A DNA stretch of 46,930 nucleotides from Bacillota bacterium. GTDB lineage: Bacteria; Bacillota; Clostridia; Peptostreptococcales; Anaerovoracaceae. Of the stretch, positions 8,055 to 14,729 are shown piece by piece; position 1 is the first letter of the stretch; the number at the start of each line of letters is the position of its first letter. Where the stretch lies: NCBI GenBank assembly GCA_017556505.1, contig JAFYNS010000069.1, positions 1 through 46,930 of the forward strand. The letters run 5' to 3'. A program made the translations under genes and the position numbers. The notes below the pieces were generated by a model. It was not told where the DNA came from. It saw only the letters and a program-made list of their open reading frames with translations, and did no database searches.

Positions 8055-9413
8055 TTATCTGTCGAAGTAAGACATGAATCTGCCCAGTCTTCCATTGACA
8101 ATATTGCCATCTCTTAGGGCTTCCTGACCGCCGATGAATACATATTCGATACCTTCCGGCTTCTTCAGTTCAGAGAAGGTAGCTCCGTCAATGATGGTTT
8201 CAGGGTCGAAAATGGTGATATCCGCATCACAGCCGATTTCAATTCTGCCCTTTGCAGAAAGTTCCAGTCTGTCTGCCGGACGGATGGTCATCTTGCTCAG
8301 TGCATCAATCAGGGAAAGAGCCTTTTCTTCTCTCACGTACTTACCCAGAACTCTTGGGAAAGTACCTGCAGCTCTTGGATGACCCTTGCCGCCGTTCAGC
8401 AGTGCATCGCTGGCGACCATACCGTTGTGGTGAACCACTGCATCGCGGATTTCATCTTCATTCATTACGAAAGCAACGGCCAGCATGGTTGGATAGTTTG
8501 CTCTTGCGTCTTCAAAGATTTCCTTCGTACAGCGAACGTTTCTGTATGGTTCAGAGGTCAGCAGAATATCTTCGTAAGTCTTGCCCCAGCTTTCGAAGCA
8601 GCCATCGTCGAATACTGCAGAACCGATTCTGGTGGAGAATGCCGCATATGGATAGGTGTCATAATCCAGCTTAGGGTTTCTTTCCATTGCTTCATCAATC
8701 AGCTTCAGGCATACGTCCATGGTACCCATGGCAGAGCAGCTGGAAAGGTGAGAAATCTGGAACTTCTGCGGAATACTTTCAGAAATTCTGATCATTTCAT
8801 TGACTGCGTCGATGGAGCCCTTGCTGTCATCTCTGTAGTGAGCAGTTACGATATGATGAGGATCGTCAGAAATTTTGATGGCATTGATCATTTCTTCGAA
8901 AGTGATCGCAGGATCATATTCGATACCGAAGGAAATGCCGTAAGCACCTTCTGCCATATCTGCCTTCAGATCTTCCAGCAGCGGAATCTGCTGCTGCGGG
9001 CTTACTGTGTCGTACTTGCCGTAGCCATGGCGTACTCTGCAGGAGTTGTAACCTGCCAGCATGATATAGTTAACCGGCGCACCACCCTTTTCCTTGAGGA
9101 CACGCTTGAATTCCTTCAGAGGCTGTCTGGAGTTGCCGCAGTTGCCGCCAACTGCTGTAGTTACACCCATTTCCAGCATCATGTTGGAAATAATATATTC
9201 TTCTCCGTCCACGCCGAAGTTTTCTTCATGCATATGGATATCGATAAAACCAGGAGAAACAACCTTTCCTTCCGCATCGATTACGCGGGATGCTTCCGGC
9301 TGCTCGTCCCCGATATAAGCAATTTTGCCCCCGCTCACGCCGATATTCTTCTTTACCATTTCGCCTGCTGCGAAATCAGGATAAATACCATTTACAATTA
9401 TGAGATCGTACAT
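8055..9413 (-). CDS. N-acyl-D-amino-acid deacylase (D-aminoacylase) family amidohydrolase, second copy, 452 aa
   Basis: A metal-dependent amidohydrolase with the D-aminoacylase pattern. Seen: VVSPGFIDIHMHEENF near residue 51 (HxH metal ligands), VGGNCGNSRQ near 92 (the GNCG Cys ligand of D-aminoacylases), TAHYRDD and QISHLSS (further His ligands) in the barrel, VASDALLNGG (late Asp) and HPRAAGTFPRVLGKYVRE, a strong signature of this enzyme group. Expected reaction: hydrolysis of N-acyl-D-amino acids to acid and D-amino acid in the cytoplasm. It lies directly downstream of a close paralogue and upstream of the permease gene. It differs from the paralogue at the late Asp motif (SDA instead of SDG). 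An AAAGGA site precedes the ATG by about 10 bases. Confidence 0.86.
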   Translation of the reverse strand: MYDLIIVNGIYPDFAAGEMVKKNIGVSGGKIAYIGDEQPEASRVIDAEGKVVSPGFIDIHMHEENFGVDGEEYIISNMMLEMGVTTAVGGNCGNSRQPLKEFKRVLKEKGGAPVNYIMLAGYNSCRVRHGYGKYDTVSPQQQIPLLEDLKADMAEGAYGISFGIEYDPAITFEEMINAIKISDDPHHIVTAHYRDDSKGSIDAVNEMIRISESIPQKFQISHLSSCSAMGTMDVCLKLIDEAMERNPKLDYDTYPYAAFSTRIGSAVFDDGCFESWGKTYEDILLTSEPYRNVRCTKEIFEDARANYPTMLAVAFVMNEDEIRDAVVHHNGMVASDALLNGGKGHPRAAGTFPRVLGKYVREEKALSLIDALSKMTIRPADRLELSAKGRIEIGCDADITIFDPETIIDGATFSELKKPEGIEYVFIGGQEALRDGNIVNGRLGRFMSYFDR

Positions 9414-9460
9414 AACTAAAATTCCTTTCTGATTACAAAGTTGATATCCTGTACATTAAT

Positions 9461-10828
9461 TTATCGAAACGGAATGAAACGTCCTCTGCGTCCATTCACA
9501 ATATCTCCGTCTTTTAAAACAATTTCACCGTCCATAATCACGTAATCGATGCCCACAGGCTTCTTCAGCTGCAGGAAGTCTTCCTGGTCACAGACAGTTT
9601 CAGGATTGAAGATGGTAATGTCTGCATCACAGCCTTTTTCCAGACGGCCTTTGTGTGTCAGACCCATACGGTCTGCCGGAAGCACTGTCATTTTTCTTAA
9701 AGCATCGTACATGGAGATGGAACCTTTTTCACGGACGTATCTTCCCAGCACTCTTGGGAAGGTACCTGCGGCACGGGGATGTCCGCTGCCGTTCTGCAGA
9801 ACACCGTCACTGGCAATCATACCCTTCTTATTCACAATTGCTGCTTCAATTTCGGGTTCATTCATAACAAATGCCACACAGAACATCTGCGGATGATTTT
9901 CTCTTGCATCCTTAAAGATTTCTTCGGTGCAGAACACATTCTTATATGGTTCATTGGTCAGCAGAATGTCGCTGTAATCCTTGCCCCATTTTTCAAAGCA
10001 TCCATCATCAAACACTGCAGAACCCACTCTGGTGGAAAATGCATGATACGGATAGGTATCGTAATCAAGCTTCGGGTTACGGTCCATGGCCTCGTTAATA
10101 ATAGACAGGCACTCATCCATAACGCCTACTGCAGCACAGCTGCTCAGGTGGGAAATCTGGAACTTCTGCTGAATGTTATCAGAAATCTGAATCATTTCAT
10201 TCACTGCAGCCACTGCCCGAGGTCCATCATCGCGGAAGTGAGCTGTAACCATCTGTTCCGGACTGTAACAGGAGGCATGGACAGCTTCCAGCATTTCATC
10301 CAGGGTCATTCCGGGATCATATTCAATCCCGAAAGACAGGCCATAGGCCCCTTCTTCCATATCCTTTTTCAGATCTTCGTGAATGAGTTTTTTCTGTTCT
10401 TCTGTAGGCTGGTCATAACGTCCTACGCCGTGCTTCACACGGTATGTATTGTAGCCTGTGAGCATCAGGTAGTTTATCGGACTGCCGCCGTTTTCCTCCA
10501 AAACAGACTTGAATTCTTTCAGGGTCTGCCGTGGATTTCCGCACTGGCCGGCCACTCCGGTAGTTACACCCATCTCCAGCATTTTTTCAGAAATAACGTA
10601 ATGCTTCCCTTCCTTTGCAAAATTTTCCTCATGCATATGGATATCGATAAAGCCGGGAGACACCACCTTGCCTGCTGCATCAATCATGCTGGCTGCAGAG
10701 GATTTTAATTCATCATCAGCCTGACCGATGAATGTAATTTTCCCTCCAAGAATACCGATATCTGCATGGATTATTTCACCCTTTTTAAAATCCGGACATA
10801 TCCCATTGATAATCAGTAAATCAAACAT
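9461..10828 (-). CDS. N-acyl-D-amino-acid deacylase (D-aminoacylase) family amidohydrolase, first copy, 455 aa
   Basis: Paralogue of the next gene, same length and same motif order: VVSPGFIDIHMHEENF near residue 54, AGQCGNPRQ near 95 (here GQCG in place of GNCG, Cys kept), TAHFRDDGP, QISHLSSC, IASDGVLQNGSGHPRAAGTF and RVLGRYVREKG. The family cleaves N-acyl-D-amino acids. It is the promoter-proximal gene of the operon that continues with the second copy, a permease and an M20 amidohydrolase. AGGAG stands 7 bases before the ATG. Two enzymes side by side suggest different acyl or side-chain preferences, for example acidic versus neutral D-residues; this is inference. Dihydropyrimidinase or allantoinase would be alternatives but lack the GTFPRVLG signature. 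Confidence 0.86.
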   Translation of the reverse strand: MFDLLIINGICPDFKKGEIIHADIGILGGKITFIGQADDELKSSAASMIDAAGKVVSPGFIDIHMHEENFAKEGKHYVISEKMLEMGVTTGVAGQCGNPRQTLKEFKSVLEENGGSPINYLMLTGYNTYRVKHGVGRYDQPTEEQKKLIHEDLKKDMEEGAYGLSFGIEYDPGMTLDEMLEAVHASCYSPEQMVTAHFRDDGPRAVAAVNEMIQISDNIQQKFQISHLSSCAAVGVMDECLSIINEAMDRNPKLDYDTYPYHAFSTRVGSAVFDDGCFEKWGKDYSDILLTNEPYKNVFCTEEIFKDARENHPQMFCVAFVMNEPEIEAAIVNKKGMIASDGVLQNGSGHPRAAGTFPRVLGRYVREKGSISMYDALRKMTVLPADRMGLTHKGRLEKGCDADITIFNPETVCDQEDFLQLKKPVGIDYVIMDGEIVLKDGDIVNGRRGRFIPFR

Positions 10829-10840
10829 ACACTTTCTCCT

Positions 10841-10900
10841 TTTTCATTTCAGAAAAATTCACACTTTATATATTTTAGCACTTTATTTATCACATGGCAA
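10841..10900 (-). promoter_or_regulatory. Promoter of the D-aminoacylase operon, with a weak CodY-like site downstream
   Basis: Minus strand TTGCCA (10895-10900), 17-base spacer, TAAAAT (10872-10877) with TG one base ahead. Between start of transcription and RBS lies ATTTTTCTGAAATGA (about 10844-10858), matching the CodY consensus AATTTTCWGAAAATT at 11 of 15 positions. The promoter is solid; the CodY site is only a suggestion. Confidence 0.65.
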
Positions 10901-10935
10901 TCAAAAAAGAACCATGATTTGCACTCATGGTTCTT
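10901..10935 (-). terminator. Terminator of the ssb-like gene, overlapping its stop codon
   Basis: TCATGGTTCTT (10925-10935) and AAGAACCATGA (10907-10917) form an 11-bp stem followed on the minus strand by TTTTTT. The stop codon of the gene at 10925-10927 is inside the stem. Confidence 0.88.
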
Positions 10936-11527
10936 CCAGTTTCAGCACCGATACTTCAAAAGCCCGCCGTGCTTCTGTGCTTCCATCCTCCAGCTTCTTT
11001 TTATATTCCCTGCTCTGCATCCGCCCTTCCATCAGCAGTTTGGTTCCAACTTCCAGCTGCTGGGCATAACCTGCATTCCGCCCCCATGCGATGCATGGTA
11101 TGTAGTCTGACTTATTATACATCCGGTTTACAGCCACCATCATATCGCATATATCCCGTCCAAGCGGGGAAGTACGCTTCACAGGAGGTTTGCAGAGAAA
11201 ACCTTCCAGATAAATATAATTTTCGTAATACCCATAATCTTCACAGAGATAGATTTCCCGGGCAAAAACAACCACATTCAGCTTGTTTTTTCCATCCTGT
11301 ACTTCGTTATATGTCCGCACCTGTCCCCGTACTTCCAGAAACTGCTCCGGCAGCGGAGGATTATCATAAATCAGCCGTTCGGATACCATCACATTGATTT
11401 CATCCACATAACCGCTTTTCCGCTCAACCCCCAGTACAAAGGTATAAAACACCTCTCCGTAGGTTTTATGACTGAACCGGAGTTCCGAATTCACTGTTCC
11501 GCAAAGTTCCGCAATATTGCTTTCCAT
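10925..11527 (-). CDS. Single-strand DNA-binding-like protein with two OB folds, 200 aa
   Basis: The protein reads as two SSB-type OB folds in a row. The first (about residues 1-95) runs from NIAELCGTVNSELRFSHKTY to KLNVVVFAREIYL; the second (about 103-198) has the clear SSB segment RTSPLGRDICDMMVAVNR followed by YIPCIAWGRNAGYAQQL, which matches the standard 'vNR..sDyIpc.aWgknAe' pattern of bacterial SSB. The acidic glycine-rich tail ending in DDIPF that recruits partners to canonical SSB is absent; the protein ends in LKLEEP. So this is probably an auxiliary ssDNA- or RNA-binding protein rather than the replicative SSB. It is a single-gene unit with AGGAGG 5 bases before the ATG and its own terminator. 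Confidence 0.85.
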   Translation of the reverse strand: MESNIAELCGTVNSELRFSHKTYGEVFYTFVLGVERKSGYVDEINVMVSERLIYDNPPLPEQFLEVRGQVRTYNEVQDGKNKLNVVVFAREIYLCEDYGYYENYIYLEGFLCKPPVKRTSPLGRDICDMMVAVNRMYNKSDYIPCIAWGRNAGYAQQLEVGTKLLMEGRMQSREYKKKLEDGSTEARRAFEVSVLKLEEP

Positions 11528-11590
11528 ACTTTCCTCCTGTGTTTTAAGTGTCTGTATATTCTATTAAACAGAAGAAAAAGTATTCCAAAA

Positions 11591-11632
11591 GAAAAAACTC
11601 CCGGAAACAGTATTTTTACTGTCCCCCGGGAG
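11591..11632 (-). terminator. Terminator of the valS-folC-GNAT-MFS operon
   Basis: CTCCCGG (11598-11604) pairs with CCGGGAG (11626-11632), with an inner ACAGTA/TACTGT stem; TTTTTTCTTTT follows on the minus strand. Confidence 0.87.
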
Positions 11633-11639
11633 AATGATT

Positions 11640-12854
11640 TTATGATTTGATTTTATCCACAACCAGCAGAATCACAACTGCTCCAACTGCTGTAAATGCT
11701 GTAGCAATTGTCATGAGAATTCCGGCACCCCACTGGTCCAGAATCACACCGCCTACCAGGCTGCAGACGATATAAGCAACGGTAGTCACTGTAGTAAACA
11801 GTGCCTGTCCCTTCACGGCTTCCCCTTTGCTCATGGATACGCCGATCAGTTTTACAATAGCAGGCAGCAGCAGTGCAAAGGCAAAAGGCTGTATAAACTG
11901 TGCGGCCAGTACCATATGTACAGAAGACGCACGCCAGATTATTGCAGTCTTCGCCACATAACCGATTCCCGCCACCTTCATCAGAGTCTGGCAGGAGAAC
12001 TTACGGTTAATCTGCTCGAAGAACATCATGGTCGGAATTTCCAGGAAAGCCATAATGGAGAAAATCTGTCCCATGTCCTCAGCAGTACCGCCCAGCGGCT
12101 GAATGACCTGCAGCATGAAGGTATTCAGAACCCCATTGCTGAAATAAATACCCAGCACGCCAATCATCAGAACCATGAAGATTTTATTTCGCTTCACGAA
12201 CTGAATCAGGTCGATTTCCTCAACGTCTTCCTGCGGCTCCGAAACCCGGGTTTCCGAACTGACGTTCCGTCCTGCACTGGCCTTCCGGAACTGCCAGGTA
12301 ACCAGTGCCAGACTGGCAAGTGTGAAAGCCATGGTAATCTCCGCTGTCAGAGACAGTACGAAAATACCTTTCTCTTCTGCCAGTGTACCCAGGAACATAA
12401 CCAGTATGGAATATGCAAGTGATCCGATGCTTCTGCCCACGCCGAAATTAATCGGAATTCCACATTCCTGCAGTTTGAAGCAGAGGGAATTAAACAGAGG
12501 CTGCAGAGAAATGTTTCCGCCCATGAGCAGGATAAAAAGCACTGTCAGTGCTGCACTTTTCTGCTGCAGTACAAAGGTTCCCAGACACAGTACCATCAGA
12601 ATCACTGTAGCAATGGATGATACGCTGATCAGGCTGAACCGCTTGGAACGGTCTGCAATATCAGCCATCAGAGGCTGAAGAAATACAGCCGCTACATTGC
12701 AGACAGCAACAATAATCCCGATGTCCGTATTGGAGTAGCCGCAGGTCAGCAGGAACAGCGAAGCAAAACTGCAGATGGCGCCATAGCTCATCCAGTAAAA
12801 GCCATGGACGCTGCCATAGCCCAGATTCATGGCCGTTTTCATACTACGTCCCAT
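11640..12854 (-). CDS. Major facilitator superfamily transporter (MFS_1-like), 404 aa
   Basis: A 12-helix secondary transporter. Seen: first helix GYGSVHGFYWMSYGAICSFA, the loop 2-3 signature region VFLQPLMADIADRSKRFSL (the D-x-x-D-R-x-x-R pattern of the MFS motif A), a central charged loop near residues 195-225 (rich in E and D), and a second half ending in VILLVVDKI. The start is uncertain: ATG at 12854 lies one base after the GNAT stop codon and uses AGAAGGA 13 bases upstream; ATG at 12887 overlaps the GNAT gene and ATG at 12842 is also possible. It is the last gene of the valS operon. Substrate unknown; the fold is like the LacY/nucleoside-proton symporter group. Confidence 0.82.
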   Translation of the reverse strand: MGRSMKTAMNLGYGSVHGFYWMSYGAICSFASLFLLTCGYSNTDIGIIVAVCNVAAVFLQPLMADIADRSKRFSLISVSSIATVILMVLCLGTFVLQQKSAALTVLFILLMGGNISLQPLFNSLCFKLQECGIPINFGVGRSIGSLAYSILVMFLGTLAEEKGIFVLSLTAEITMAFTLASLALVTWQFRKASAGRNVSSETRVSEPQEDVEEIDLIQFVKRNKIFMVLMIGVLGIYFSNGVLNTFMLQVIQPLGGTAEDMGQIFSIMAFLEIPTMMFFEQINRKFSCQTLMKVAGIGYVAKTAIIWRASSVHMVLAAQFIQPFAFALLLPAIVKLIGVSMSKGEAVKGQALFTTVTTVAYIVCSLVGGVILDQWGAGILMTIATAFTAVGAVVILLVVDKIKS

Positions 12855-12855
12855 C

Positions 12856-13320
12856 TTACAGTACCGGTCCTTCTGCAGGGATTTCATGTCTCATAATCTG
12901 CGGATGGCAGCTCACCTGATACTGCGGACAGGACAGACATTCAAATTCCAGAGGAGAATCTTCCGGCTTGATTTCCGTGAAACCAAGCTTGCTGTAAAAC
13001 TCCGGCGCACGGCCGATGAGAACCACTTCATCACCGCCCAGCTCACGGACCTTTTCCATGGCTTTTTTCACCAGAATTTTCCCAAGGCCGAACTTACGGA
13101 AAAGCGGTTCCACTGCTACAGCATGGAGAACATAGTGGCCTTCCTCATAGCCCAGCATAATGGTTCCGATGATAATATCCCCCGGCTGGGTAAGCTTCCA
13201 GGCACCTACAATATCAGAGAAATCCTGAGTTTCCTCCGGATCATATTCCAGACCCTGTGCAGCTGCAAATTCGATAATACGTTCGTATTCGGTTGTACTT
13301 TCCAATCTTGCCATCAGCAT
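12856..13320 (-). CDS. GNAT-family N-acetyltransferase, 154 aa
   Basis: An acetyl-CoA dependent N-acetyltransferase fold. The acetyl-CoA loop is in the segment AVEPLFRKFGLGKILVKKAM near residues 69-88 (R-x-x-G-x-G/A pattern), followed by strand DEVVLIGRAPEFYSKLGF, where the tyrosine is a common general acid. The C-terminus carries three cysteines in CLSCPQYQVSC, which is not standard for GNAT proteins and might bind a metal. A GGAGGTAAT site precedes the ATG at 13320. It lies 26 bases after folC and one base before the MFS gene, inside the valS operon. The acceptor is unknown. Confidence 0.82.
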   Translation of the reverse strand: MLMARLESTTEYERIIEFAAAQGLEYDPEETQDFSDIVGAWKLTQPGDIIIGTIMLGYEEGHYVLHAVAVEPLFRKFGLGKILVKKAMEKVRELGGDEVVLIGRAPEFYSKLGFTEIKPEDSPLEFECLSCPQYQVSCHPQIMRHEIPAEGPVL

Positions 13321-13346
13321 GATTCATTACCTCCAGTGTGTTTTCT

Positions 13347-14729
13347 CTACTGATTCAGAGTCCGGCGCAGGATGCCCCTTACCGCTCCGATTAAGTACAG
13401 AGATCCGGCGAACAGCAGAACATCATAGTTTTCTGCCTCAGCCTTTTCCAGTGCCGCTTTCACGGCTCGTTCTATGTCAGCTTCGATGATCAGAGCACGG
13501 CCTCCCTGCTTTTCGATGTGCTGTGCAGCTTCTGCTGCATCCATCTTACGAGGGTTGTCCGGTTCTGTCAGTACGAAGTCTTTTGTAATCTTTGCAAAAT
13601 GTCCCAGCACAGCGTCCACGTCCTTATCGGCCAGAATTCCGGTTCCCATAAGTACACGCTTTCCGCTGCAGAACTGATTCATTGCTGCCGTCAGTGCACG
13701 CGCACCGTCGTCATTATGTGCACCGTCGATGATGACAGTCAGGCCATCTTCAGAATTTCCTGTGACAGCACTTCCCTTCTTCATCACTTCCAGCCGGCCC
13801 GGCTGCTTGGCTGCTTCGATACCGTCATAAAATGCATCGGTCGGCATGGTGATATGTCCTCTGTCTTCCAGTACACATAATGTTGCCAGTGCTGCCTTCA
13901 CATTTTTAATCTGATGCTGACCGGTCATGGACAGTTCCAGATTTCCGAAAGCATCGGTATGGAAGCTTCCGTCCGGACGGTCACGTCCAATGAAAACATC
14001 CAGCATATATCCGGTCAGGGATTCTGCCTTCACATCATGACGCATGTCCCTGGTCTCCAGGTACATGCAGCCCAGTTCTTCCGCTTTCGCACGGATGACA
14101 CCCAGAGCAGCCTCATCTTCACAGCTGGTAATGACAGGGCAGCCTGCCTTGATGATACCTGCCTTTTCTGCGGCGATTTCTTCAATGGTGTTTCCCAGAC
14201 GGTCCGTATGGTCGAAGGAAATGGATGCGATAACAGTTGCCAGCGGTTTCTTCACGATATTGGTGGAGTCGCCGCGGCCGCCAAGGCCCACTTCCAGAAC
14301 CACGAAGTCACAGCCCACTTCCTTGTAATACAGGAAGGCTACAGCAGTGATGACTTCGAATTCGGTTGGAGACTGGTGTCCGGCATCAGTCATAACCTTG
14401 ACCTGCGCCAGCACCCGGTCTGTATATTTTGCCAGGTCTTCATCGCTGATATACGCACCGCCCGCTTCAATCCGCTCATTGAACACTTCGATGAACGGAG
14501 AGATGTAGAGACCGGTCTTGTAGCCGGCCGCCTGCAGAGCACAGTACAGATAGCGGCAGATGGAGCCCTTTCCGTTGGTACCGGCCACGTGGATGACCTT
14601 AAGGTCATCCTGTGGATTTCCCAGCAGCTCCATGAGGATGGTCATGCGTTCCAGCCCCAGGATGCTGCCAAATTTTTCAAAAGCATGGATTTTGCTGACT
14701 GCATCGCCAGCAGAAGTTACGCCGCTCAT
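13347..14729 (-). CDS. folC: Folylpolyglutamate synthase / dihydrofolate synthase, 460 aa
   Basis: Mur-ligase family enzyme that adds glutamate residues to folates (and often to dihydropteroate). Seen: the P-loop VIHVAGTNGKGSICRYLY near residue 43, the ligase motifs YISPFIEVFNERI near 78 and ASISFDHTDRLGNTIEEIA near 166, and the C-domain marks IDGAHNDDGARAL. Length is normal. The start codon shares one base with the valS stop (TAATG), so translation is coupled. Expression is thus under the valine T-box at 17798-18021. In function it joins glyA and the FolD-like gene in one-carbon metabolism. Confidence 0.94.
   Translation of the reverse strand: MSGVTSAGDAVSKIHAFEKFGSILGLERMTILMELLGNPQDDLKVIHVAGTNGKGSICRYLYCALQAAGYKTGLYISPFIEVFNERIEAGGAYISDEDLAKYTDRVLAQVKVMTDAGHQSPTEFEVITAVAFLYYKEVGCDFVVLEVGLGGRGDSTNIVKKPLATVIASISFDHTDRLGNTIEEIAAEKAGIIKAGCPVITSCEDEAALGVIRAKAEELGCMYLETRDMRHDVKAESLTGYMLDVFIGRDRPDGSFHTDAFGNLELSMTGQHQIKNVKAALATLCVLEDRGHITMPTDAFYDGIEAAKQPGRLEVMKKGSAVTGNSEDGLTVIIDGAHNDDGARALTAAMNQFCSGKRVLMGTGILADKDVDAVLGHFAKITKDFVLTEPDNPRKMDAAEAAQHIEKQGGRALIIEADIERAVKAALEKAEAENYDVLLFAGSLYLIGAVRGILRRTLNQ

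Noticed and set aside
8379..9419. 346-codon open frame on the plus strand
   Set aside because: Antisense to a well-supported D-aminoacylase-like gene, with no RBS and no protein family features; the same holds for 9779-10708 opposite its paralogue.
8055..10828. Dihydropyrimidinase or allantoinase genes
   Set aside because: The GxCG and HPRAAGTFPRVLG signatures fit D-aminoacylases; the carboxylated-lysine motif of dihydropyrimidinases was not seen.
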